In this document: piece by piece, positions 13,636-20,052 of the stretch | Position numbering within the stretch: the first letter of the stretch is position 1 | Layout: each line of letters starts with the position of its first letter | Assembly: GCA_023411645.1 (NCBI GenBank) | Contig: JAEYON010000136.1 | Span: forward strand, 1 to 20,052 | Source: Bacillota bacterium | Lineage (GTDB): Bacteria > Bacillota > Clostridia > Acetivibrionales > DTU013 | Direction of reading: 5' to 3' | Length of the DNA: 20,052 bases | Position numbers and translations under genes: made by a program | The notes under the pieces: model-generated | What the model saw: only the letters and a program-made list of their open reading frames with translations | The model's database searches: none | What the model was told of the DNA's origin: nothing

Positions 13636-15681
13636 TTATGGCTCCATGCTGATCAACCCGCCGATATTGAGAATCAGGCTGATGCTGCCATCCCCCAGGA
13701 GCGTACAGCCTGCCAGTCCTTCCACTTTTCGTATGTTTTTCATGTAAGATGGAAGGGCTTTAACGACTACCTGCTGCTGGCCTAAAAGCTCGTCGGCGAA
13801 AACACAGATTCTTTTGTCATCCTGCTCAATCATGAGCATAATTCCTTTGGTCAGGTCGGTGATTTCCGTTTCAACTGCGAATATTTCATGGATGCGGACG
13901 ATAGGATAGCACTCTCCGCGAACCATAATCATCTCATAACCGTTAGGGTCCTTAATAATATCATTTTCCTTAACTTGAAAAGTTTCCATAATGGATGTTG
14001 TTGGGAGTGTATACTTGGCAACACCTACCCGGATGTTCATTCCGTCTATGATTGCCAGTGTGAGAGGTATTTTCATTGTTGTTACCGTTCCGGAGCCTTC
14101 GATGCTATCTATGGATACCGAACCACCCACTGCTTCCAGGTTTTTTACCACTACGTCCATGCCAACACCTCGACCGGAGAATTCCGTCACGTTGTCGTTA
14201 GTGGAAAAACCGGGTAGAAAGATCAGGTTGTAGATTTCCTTGTCCGTCATCTCATTTTCCGGTTTGCTCAGCAAGCCATTTTCCCGGGCTTTTTTTAGTA
14301 TTTTTTCCTTACTGAGACCCTTACCGTCATCACGGACAGTTAAAAGAACATCGCTTCCGACATTTTTTGCTTCAAGTATTACCTGTCCTAATTTCTGCTT
14401 GCCTGCGATTGTTCTTTCATCTGAATTTTCAATTCCATGATCGACTGCATTGCGGACAAGATGCATCAGCGGGTCGGAAATATGCTCAATGATATTCTTA
14501 TCAACCTCAGTATTTTCTCCGATTAACATCAGTCCTACTTCTTTATTGAGCTTCCGGCTCATATCCCGCACAATACGATGCATTTTATGAAAGGTCGCCG
14601 CCAACGGAACCATTCGTATGGACATAACCATGTCCTGCATTTCGCTTGTTATTTTATGAAGCTGACGGGCGGCTTTATAGAAGCTATTAAGCTTAAGTAC
14701 CTGCAGTTCAGGGTTTTGTGTGACCATCGCCTCGGCAATTACCATTTCCCCCATCAGATCCATCATCTTATCCAGCTTCATAACATCGACGCTAATAATA
14801 CTTTGATGGAAACTTCTGTTTTCAACTTGTCCTAAATCCTCAGCCTGTAGCTTGATGGGAGATTCCTGAATGGTGCTTTCCTGATCGACGCAATCCTGCT
14901 CGGAGGTCTGACTGTCCAGAAGCGCAGTGACCTCAAGATTTCGGACAAAGGCGATACTTGTAAAAAAGTCGTGTAATTCCTTAATGCTTTTATCGCTAAT
15001 GAGCGTTATTCTGAAGCCTTGTTCCCGAATAATCTGCACACTGTCAGGATTTTCGATGATTTGCTCTGGAAAGTACTTGAAATCCGCCACAATATCTTTT
15101 AAATTATGAACGATATTAAAAGCCCGGATATTCTCCATTTCGCAGCCTTCTTCAAAATAAATGACCGCTTCGTAGCATTTTTGTTCTGTATTTTTACCTT
15201 TTTTGTTGATGGCCAAGCAATACTGCTGCTCGACTTCTTTTTTCGTTTTCTTAGGAGTATTTGTGCTTTGTGGTTCCCCCTTAATGGAGGACAGAAAATC
15301 CTTGATGTTTTCAATCAGGTCTGTTGGATCTCCGTCGAGGCTATCGGAATTTTTGACCTTCTCCATCTCCAGCTTAATAAAATCGACACACTCCAGAACC
15401 AAATCCGAAAGGAGCTCACAGTCAATGTTTTCAGGTTTTTCTTCTCGTATAAAGTAGAAGAGATCCTCTATGACATGAGAAAGCGACGAAATATTATTGT
15501 ACATCATCACGGTGGAAGACCCCTTAATCGTATGCATAACCCTGAATATTTCGTTAACTGCCTGCGGTGCAAAAGAGCCTGCTTTTTCACTGGCTAGTAT
15601 CGCTGCTTCAAGTTGCTCTATATTTTGAGTGGTCTCATATATAAAAACATCCAGCATGGAATTACTTGAAAAATCGTCCAA
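13636..15681 (-). CDS. cheA: Chemotaxis histidine kinase CheA
   Basis: 681 residues with all five CheA domains. P1 (1-about 105) has phospho-acceptor His50 in MHTIKGSS. A P2-like domain (about 152-256) would dock response regulators. P3 dimerisation helices span about 295-360. P4 kinase (about 365-538) has the N box at NAVDHGIE (411-418), DDGKG (451-455) and GRGVGMD (503-509). P5 (about 540-681) is the CheW-like coupling domain. CheA autophosphorylates under receptor control and passes phosphate to receiver domains; here only CheB carries one. The start is TTG at 15681, directly after GGAGGTAGAGGA; no better start exists upstream. It lies 83 bases after the receptor gene. Confidence 0.97.
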   Translation of the reverse strand: MDDFSSNSMLDVFIYETTQNIEQLEAAILASEKAGSFAPQAVNEIFRVMHTIKGSSTVMMYNNISSLSHVIEDLFYFIREEKPENIDCELLSDLVLECVDFIKLEMEKVKNSDSLDGDPTDLIENIKDFLSSIKGEPQSTNTPKKTKKEVEQQYCLAINKKGKNTEQKCYEAVIYFEEGCEMENIRAFNIVHNLKDIVADFKYFPEQIIENPDSVQIIREQGFRITLISDKSIKELHDFFTSIAFVRNLEVTALLDSQTSEQDCVDQESTIQESPIKLQAEDLGQVENRSFHQSIISVDVMKLDKMMDLMGEMVIAEAMVTQNPELQVLKLNSFYKAARQLHKITSEMQDMVMSIRMVPLAATFHKMHRIVRDMSRKLNKEVGLMLIGENTEVDKNIIEHISDPLMHLVRNAVDHGIENSDERTIAGKQKLGQVILEAKNVGSDVLLTVRDDGKGLSKEKILKKARENGLLSKPENEMTDKEIYNLIFLPGFSTNDNVTEFSGRGVGMDVVVKNLEAVGGSVSIDSIEGSGTVTTMKIPLTLAIIDGMNIRVGVAKYTLPTTSIMETFQVKENDIIKDPNGYEMIMVRGECYPIVRIHEIFAVETEITDLTKGIMLMIEQDDKRICVFADELLGQQQVVVKALPSYMKNIRKVEGLAGCTLLGDGSISLILNIGGLISMEP

Positions 15682-15764
15682 TCCTCTACCTCCTCCAAGA
15701 CTGCCAGGGTTCTTTGCTTCTGTTACTAAGGAATAATTTCGATGACTTTCAAATCAACGCCAGC

Positions 15765-17549
15765 TCAATATTTTCCAAGAGACGCCGCTACCTCCAATAA
15801 AGCCGGGCTCTCTTTTACAGGTTCTTTTAAGGGAGCGATAGACGCAAAACTGTCCTTCTCATATCCATTTTTGAGCTTGAAATTGCCAACTTCCTCATGC
15901 AGTGTGGCAGCCTGGGCAGACATTTCTTCGCTGGTCGCCGAGTTTTCCTCCGCAGTTGCAGCATTTGTCTGCACAACAGAGGATACCTGATTAAGTCCCT
16001 GCTTGATTTGTTCTATAGCTGCTGCCTGTTCGGTAGATGCATCATCAATTTTGATGATACTTTCTATTACCAATTTAGTCTTTTCTTGTATATCCAATAG
16101 TATCTGTGCTGTCTGTGTCGTTATCTGCGTTCCCTTAGAAACAGTATCGACAGAGGCCTTTATTAAATCAGACGTTTGCTTTGCGGCTTCTGCTGATTTA
16201 GCGGCAAGATTTCGCACTTCGTCAGCCACAACCGCAAAGCCTTTTCCGGCATTACCCGCACGAGCGGCTTCAATAGCAGCATTCAATGCGAGTATATTGG
16301 TCTGGAAAGCGATATCTTCAATAACCTTAGTAATATTAGCAATTTGGCCGGACGCGGAATTAATCTCCATCATAGCTTCCGTAAGCTGCCCCATGTGTTC
16401 ATTTCCGGTTTCTACACCCATACCAGCCTGCTCCACATACTGTGTTGCTACCTTAACATTTTCAGAGTTCGCCGCGGCCTGCTCGGCGACCTTTGTCACA
16501 GTAACACTTAATTCTTCTACAGAAGAAGCCTGCTCGGTCGATCCTGATGCAAGAGCCTGGGCTCCGCTTGACACTTGTGAAGCCCCTGTACTGACCTGCT
16601 CTGCCGCTGTGTTAATTGTTAGCAATGTACGATTTAAAGACAAAACGGTATTTTCTATAGCATTTTTGATTGCTGCGAAATCACCTATATAATCCATTTC
16701 CATATTAATTCGCATATCGCCCTGTGACATTAATTCAAGTTTTTTTGAAATATCGTTTATATACGAGGTAAGGAGCTCATTTGTCTTTCGGATGCTCTGT
16801 GCCATTTTGCCCATCTCATCCTTGCTTTCGTAGCTGATTTTCGCCTGCATATTGCCCTTGGACATCTCGTCATAAACGTTAACTATTTCTGTTACAGGCT
16901 TCATAATAGATCGGCGGATAGCAAAAATTATGATAAACGTTGCGACTATCGCTACAGCTCCAGCGACAATAAGTATAATCCATGCCTGTCTGGAAGCCTC
17001 TGCAGCCTTCTCATCCTGAGTCTCAGCTGCCACAGCTATCGCATTGGAAAGCTGTATGATGTGTTCTTCCAGCTCTTCGAAGAACGACAGATACTCAGTT
17101 GTGAATATCAATTTTGCTGCTATCGTGCCTTCTTCTGTACCTAGCATAACTTGATCATACAATTTCTGTCTGATAACTGAACCGTTATCAGCAGTGGATA
17201 AAATATTATTTATAGATACTTGTGTTGATTCATTTTGAACTTTTTCACTCAGTTCATCAACCCGCGCTTTCATGTTAGCAAAATTTTCGCTTGCTAAAGC
17301 AAATTCTTCTTCCATACCAGCAATGTCCTTACGCATGAATACGCGTGCAATATGCAGTTGGATGCTAGAAGCATCATTTTTGATCTCGACGATGTTTCTC
17401 GTAGTCGGCACTATTAAGCTGGAATACTGCTCTGTAACGTTCGTCATGTTTGATATGCTAATAATTGAGACGGTGATAATCAAGCTCATCAGTACCAGCA
17501 CTATACCGAAACCTAGAATAAGTTTTCCACTGATGGATAAGTTTTTCAT
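15765..17549 (-). CDS. Methyl-accepting chemotaxis protein (4HB-type sensor)
   Basis: 594 residues. Membrane segment 1 (about 11-33), an extracytoplasmic four-helix-bundle-type sensor (about 34-188), membrane segment 2 (about 190-211), HAMP (about 212-264), a second HAMP-like segment (about 265-310, LMSQGDMRINMEMDYIGDF), then the signalling coiled coil. The tip that contacts CheA and CheW reads IEDIAFQTNILALNAAIEAA and RAGNAGKGFAVVADEVR (about 410-446). Ala/Gln/Glu-rich heptads on both arms supply methylation and deamidation sites for CheR, CheB and CheD. No C-terminal CheR-tether pentapeptide. ATG at 17549 follows AGGAGGT by about ten bases. Ligand unknown. First gene of the che operon; I could not identify a convincing sigma-A or sigma-D promoter in front of it. 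Confidence 0.96.
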   Translation of the reverse strand: MKNLSISGKLILGFGIVLVLMSLIITVSIISISNMTNVTEQYSSLIVPTTRNIVEIKNDASSIQLHIARVFMRKDIAGMEEEFALASENFANMKARVDELSEKVQNESTQVSINNILSTADNGSVIRQKLYDQVMLGTEEGTIAAKLIFTTEYLSFFEELEEHIIQLSNAIAVAAETQDEKAAEASRQAWIILIVAGAVAIVATFIIIFAIRRSIMKPVTEIVNVYDEMSKGNMQAKISYESKDEMGKMAQSIRKTNELLTSYINDISKKLELMSQGDMRINMEMDYIGDFAAIKNAIENTVLSLNRTLLTINTAAEQVSTGASQVSSGAQALASGSTEQASSVEELSVTVTKVAEQAAANSENVKVATQYVEQAGMGVETGNEHMGQLTEAMMEINSASGQIANITKVIEDIAFQTNILALNAAIEAARAGNAGKGFAVVADEVRNLAAKSAEAAKQTSDLIKASVDTVSKGTQITTQTAQILLDIQEKTKLVIESIIKIDDASTEQAAAIEQIKQGLNQVSSVVQTNAATAEENSATSEEMSAQAATLHEEVGNFKLKNGYEKDSFASIAPLKEPVKESPALLEVAASLGKY

Positions 17550-17650
17550 AATTTTTCTTACCTCCTAAATTTGGATGCTATTAATATTTCACCTATACGC
17601 TTTTAATTGCATATAATGTGGCTATTTCGATGATTGCCCGGCAACATATA

Positions 17651-17897
17651 TCATCTGGGAATCATATGTGTTGATCTTGTCCGGTCAACAAGCACAAGAT
17701 CCATAAACTCCTTTGGGGCAATTTTTACATGCACCTTACCTTTCTTACTGAAAATCAGATTAAGCCCATCTGTGTATGCACATGTAAACATCTCCTCATA
17801 ACGGAGTTTTCCAAAACCAAAAGTACGCTTTCAAAAAGCCTTCTCCCGGCTGCACTGCAACATCGACAATTATAGAAGAGTACTCGTTATTTTTCAT
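17651..17897 (-). pseudogene. Frameshifted small gene of unknown function
   Basis: ATG at 17897 starts MKNNEYSSIIVDVAVQPGEG and continues to a TGA after about 33 codons. In the frame one base later, protein-like sequence resumes (YEEMFTCAYTDGLNLIF, KVHVKIAPKEFMDLVLVDRT) and ends in TGA at 17651. The total of 247 bases equals 82 codons plus one, so a single inserted base in the segment about 17790-17830 would explain it; the intact product would be about 80 residues. I do not recognise the family. It sits between the cheW remnant and the receptor gene, so it was probably part of a chemotaxis operon. Alternatively two chance frames. Confidence 0.5.
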
Positions 17898-17922
17898 ACG
17901 AACTTTTTTCGTATTTTTATTT
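17892..17922. repeat. 31-bp direct repeat, copy 1
   Basis: Matches 18276-18306 at 27 of 31 positions in the same orientation; both copies begin TTTCATACGA and share a TTTTTTC block and a final TTTATTT. This copy contains the dyad ATACGAA-CTTTT-TTCGTAT and covers the start codon of the frameshifted gene at 17897. With copy 2 it brackets the cheW remnant. Part of the match is T-rich, which lowers its weight. Confidence 0.5.
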
Positions 17923-17968
17923 CCTATCTGAACCAGATTCCAAATGAAATTACCTCTATCACAAAAAA

Positions 17969-18145
17969 TCAAACCATGGAACTGAACATTTCTACTTCAT
18001 CATCAGACAAAAGTTTTTCACAATCGATCAGCAGCTACCGGATATCCATTCCATATAGCTCTTTGCCCATCGAGGAAATGAGGTATTACCCTTTGAATAT
18101 ATCTTTTTCCTGTTTTGTGGGAATCAACACATCAATTTGCGCCAT
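17969..18145 (-). pseudogene. cheW: Degraded second cheW (internal deletion and nonsense codons)
   Basis: A good start remains: AAAGGAAGATAGG followed by ATG at 18145. The translation reads MAQIDVLIPTKQEKDIFKG, a TAA, YLISSMGKELYGMDIR, a TAG, then LLIDCEKLLSDDEVEMFSSMV and TGA. Compared with the intact CheW at 13099-13590 this is residues 1-35 joined to 143-163; about 107 codons of the middle are gone, and the TAG lies exactly at the join. The first TAA replaces the Lys of GKYLI. About 60 percent of aligned residues match the intact protein, so it is an old paralogue rather than a fresh copy. Non-functional. It lies upstream of the receptor gene, on the same strand. Confidence 0.85.
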
Positions 18146-18222
18146 ATCCTATCTTCCTTTCTGTTTATTTAAGCAATCAGGCATCTTTATAACGCATCGT
18201 TCAAGGAAAAATTATCAAGCGT

Positions 18223-18244
18223 TTTTCAACCTGAAGGCTGAAAA
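18223..18244 (-). terminator. Hairpin downstream of the LuxR-type gene
   Basis: TTTTCAACC (18223-18231) and GGCTGAAAA (18236-18244) form a nine-pair stem with one G-U pair and a four-base loop. It lies about 70 bases after the LuxR-type stop and 78 bases before the cheW remnant. The minus-strand tail is not an immediate U-run (ATTTTT comes about 11 bases later), so termination may be weak. Confidence 0.4.
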
Positions 18245-18275
18245 TACGTAAAGAGGCAGGGGGGATTGTTCTTTA

Positions 18276-18306
18276 TTTCATACGAGTTTTTTTCCTATAT
18301 TTATTT
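18276..18306. repeat. 31-bp direct repeat, copy 2
   Basis: Second copy of the element at 17892-17922, placed ten bases after the LuxR-type gene stop. It lacks the full dyad (TTTCCTAT instead of TTTCGTAT). On the minus strand it also contains an ATG, but this is followed after one codon by a stop. Confidence 0.5.
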
Positions 18307-18315
18307 TTTTGCTTG

Positions 18316-20052
18316 TTAGAAATCAATATTATATAGTTCAGCTTTTGAATGAATACCCAGCTTACTGTATGCATTATATAAGATGGTTCTTACTGTTGCT
18401 CTGGATATGTACAACTTCTCGGCAATTTCTTTATGACTCAAGCGGTCCTTGACAAGAATGGCGACTTCCCTTTCTCGTGGGGTTAGCGGTGATTTTGCCT
18501 GATTAAGAGCATTTAAGATTATATTTCGGCCTTTATGGTACCTATTAAAAAGCGTCATAATTTTATCAATGTCCGCTTTCCATCCTGGAATTGTCCCTAA
18601 TATCTCTGAGGATTGTACGGTATTCTCTGTCTCATCCGAATCAGGAGATACAAAGAAAGTGTCACTGCATGTTAAGGGGCAAATATGCGCTCTAGAAAGC
18701 ATGTCGCCCATACATATAGATTGAGCAAATGGCAGATAAATTTTGTCTGGAAACGCTAGTGCGAATGCTTCTTCCAGACTCTTCAGCGCTTCACGTTCAC
18801 GGCCGCTAGTGTAATATACCCTTGCCTTGAATATGAAGTTGTAAACCTGAGGAAATATATAATTCATCTCTTTTGCCATGTTATTAGCATTATCAACCAG
18901 GCCTAATAACTCAGCATGCCGTTTTTCTTTGACCAAGAGATGTGAATAAAGAATATTAACATATGGGGCAGCCCGGACATACACTTTTTCACTTATACTC
19001 TCTGTATCATAAAACCATTTGTCAACCATATCCGTTATATCCAGTGCGACACTTATAACCGATAAGCATATGTCAACCATGCGCAGTACATACAGATTGG
19101 AGCTTTCTTTAGCATAGCCCTTAATATTCTCTAATGCGGTAAAAAAGCCCTCCACATCTCCACGCAGGATTGCTATCCGGGCAAGAACCTGCTCAGCACA
19201 CAGACAAATACAAGTTTCCTGTTTGCTGCGGGCCTGGTACAGTGCTTTATGACATAATATCTCGGCCTGTATATCGTCACCTCTCATGAGCATCATTTCC
19301 GCATGTAATGCGCTGTCTACTCCGAATCCCTGCCCATGGGTAAGCTTAAAATGATAAGGTAAATTTCTCTGTATATCCACCAGTGCTTCATCCAAGCTTC
19401 CAGGCTCACGCCAAACCATGCTTAGAACAGAGGTTCCGCCCAGTGTAATTGGTATCTCGTTCAATCGAAACCTACTGGATCCGCCTAATAACTCATAGGC
19501 CGCCTTTTGCACCTCTTTTACCTTCTTAAAATCGTTATATATGGTAAACGACGTAAGGAGCAAGAATTCACCCTTAAGCAACCGAAGCTCATCTTTACTA
19601 AGCCTTGCCGGATTACTTTTTATGACTAAATCGACTAGCCGGTATAGTTTATGATAGGATTCATATTTTACATCCATCCACAATAAATACGAAAACATGA
19701 CTAAGACAAAGGGGTATTTGCACATTGTCTCTTCTGGGCATTCATTGATGACTTCCACAAGAAACTTACCTATATTGCTTTCTCTTTTATTAATGAGATA
19801 TATACCATTAAATGGTGTAGAAAAAATCGCATCAAAATCTCTGACTTCGTAGAAGAATCGTGCTGCGGTGTAGAAGTCCGACTCAGCGATACAGCATTGT
19901 CCCGCAGTATGCAAGACACGTTTTTGAAACGCCTCCGATTGATATTGATAAAATTGATTCCTTAAATAATTCTGCAAAATACTGTGCATTACATAGATTT
20001 TTTCTCTTGGAAAATACCTAATGAAATCATTATATTTAAGCAAATCCTTGAT
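18316..20052 (-). CDS. LuxR family regulator, MalT/LAL-type, C-terminal part (5' partial)
   Basis: 579 codons are visible; the frame is open to the window edge, so the start lies outside. The visible part begins in the winged-helix region that follows the ATPase in MalT-like proteins (KIYVMHSILQNYLRNQF), continues with a long helical TPR-type sensor region (about 30-460), and ends in a LuxR helix-turn-helix: LTPREREVAILVKDRLSHKE, IAEKLYISRATVRTIL, YSKLGIHSKAEL. In this family an N-terminal NTPase (expected upstream, not visible) and ligand binding to the TPR region control DNA binding. It lies upstream of the decayed cheW and the che operon on the same strand, so it might once have controlled it; that is inference. 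Confidence 0.9.
   Translation of the reverse strand: MKDLLKYNDFIRYFPREKIYVMHSILQNYLRNQFYQYQSEAFQKRVLHTAGQCCIAESDFYTAARFFYEVRDFDAIFSTPFNGIYLINKRESNIGKFLVEVINECPEETMCKYPFVLVMFSYLLWMDVKYESYHKLYRLVDLVIKSNPARLSKDELRLLKGEFLLLTSFTIYNDFKKVKEVQKAAYELLGGSSRFRLNEIPITLGGTSVLSMVWREPGSLDEALVDIQRNLPYHFKLTHGQGFGVDSALHAEMMLMRGDDIQAEILCHKALYQARSKQETCICLCAEQVLARIAILRGDVEGFFTALENIKGYAKESSNLYVLRMVDICLSVISVALDITDMVDKWFYDTESISEKVYVRAAPYVNILYSHLLVKEKRHAELLGLVDNANNMAKEMNYIFPQVYNFIFKARVYYTSGREREALKSLEEAFALAFPDKIYLPFAQSICMGDMLSRAHICPLTCSDTFFVSPDSDETENTVQSSEILGTIPGWKADIDKIMTLFNRYHKGRNIILNALNQAKSPLTPREREVAILVKDRLSHKEIAEKLYISRATVRTILYNAYSKLGIHSKAELYNIDF

Noticed and set aside
15106..15597. 163-codon plus-strand open frame
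   Set aside because: Lies opposite the CheA P1/P2 region; no SD and no recognisable protein features.
16003..16692. 229-codon plus-strand open frame
   Set aside because: It is antisense to the receptor signalling domain; its Ser/Ala/Ile-rich composition mirrors Ala/Glu/Gln codons of the real gene, and it has no domain features.
17550..17650. Possible sigma-D (flagellar-type) promoter before the receptor gene
   Set aside because: TAAA is present, but nothing like CCGATAT follows at the right distance.
17976..18251. 91-codon plus-strand open frame
   Set aside because: It is the antisense of the cheW remnant; the minus-strand match to CheW explains the sequence.
17550..18315. c-di-GMP riboswitch or other structured leader ahead of the che operon
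   Set aside because: None of the conserved GEMM-type sequence blocks was found; the region is explained by gene remnants.

Overview
The window looks like chromosomal DNA from a low-GC Firmicute, most likely an anaerobic Clostridia/Lachnospiraceae-type bacterium. This is inferred from strong Shine-Dalgarno (SD) sites (AGGAGG types), frequent GTG and TTG starts, DUF6273, DUF4256 and DUF4358 proteins, an MBOAT/DHHW acetylation pair, CheD in the chemotaxis operon and a MalT-like LuxR regulator. No rRNA, tRNA, CRISPR array, phage gene or transposase was seen. Apart from the first gene, every credible gene is on the minus strand, so transcription runs from high to low coordinates.

Layout by position. 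1-969: the 3' end of a plus-strand beta-helix protein resembling GH120 beta-xylosidases, closed by a long hairpin. 1088-3359: three accessory minus-strand genes (DUF4256 protein, ANT(6)-type aminoglycoside adenylyltransferase with a questionable start codon, DUF6273 protein) plus a possible 38-residue ORF. 3545-6835: a cell-envelope acetylation module of DUF4358 lipoprotein, MBOAT O-acyltransferase and DHHW protein. 7116-9506: a redox operon of a flavodoxin-family protein, a flavodoxin fused to membrane segments, and an Old Yellow Enzyme homologue with a four-cysteine (Fe-S type) C-terminus. Its promoter has a 16-bp dyad filling the space between -35 and -10.

9676-17549 is a chemosensory operon, transcribed as MCP, CheA, CheW, CheR, CheB, CheD, then a PAS-HD-GYP protein. 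The receptor and CheW would control CheA. CheA would phosphorylate the receiver domain of CheB. CheR, CheB and CheD would adapt the receptor. No CheY is present; the last gene encodes a probable c-di-GMP phosphodiesterase, so the output may be c-di-GMP, or CheY may lie elsewhere.

17550-18315 contains no intact gene but is a gene graveyard: a second cheW reduced to its two ends with stop codons, a frameshifted small gene of unknown function, and two copies of a 31-bp repeat bracketing the cheW remnant. 18316-20052 holds the C-terminal part of a MalT/LAL-type LuxR regulator running off the window edge.

The most notable new observations are the decayed cheW and its bracketing repeat, the CheY-less che operon ending in HD-GYP, the dyad-in-promoter redox operon, and the ATT codon where the ANT(6) start should be.
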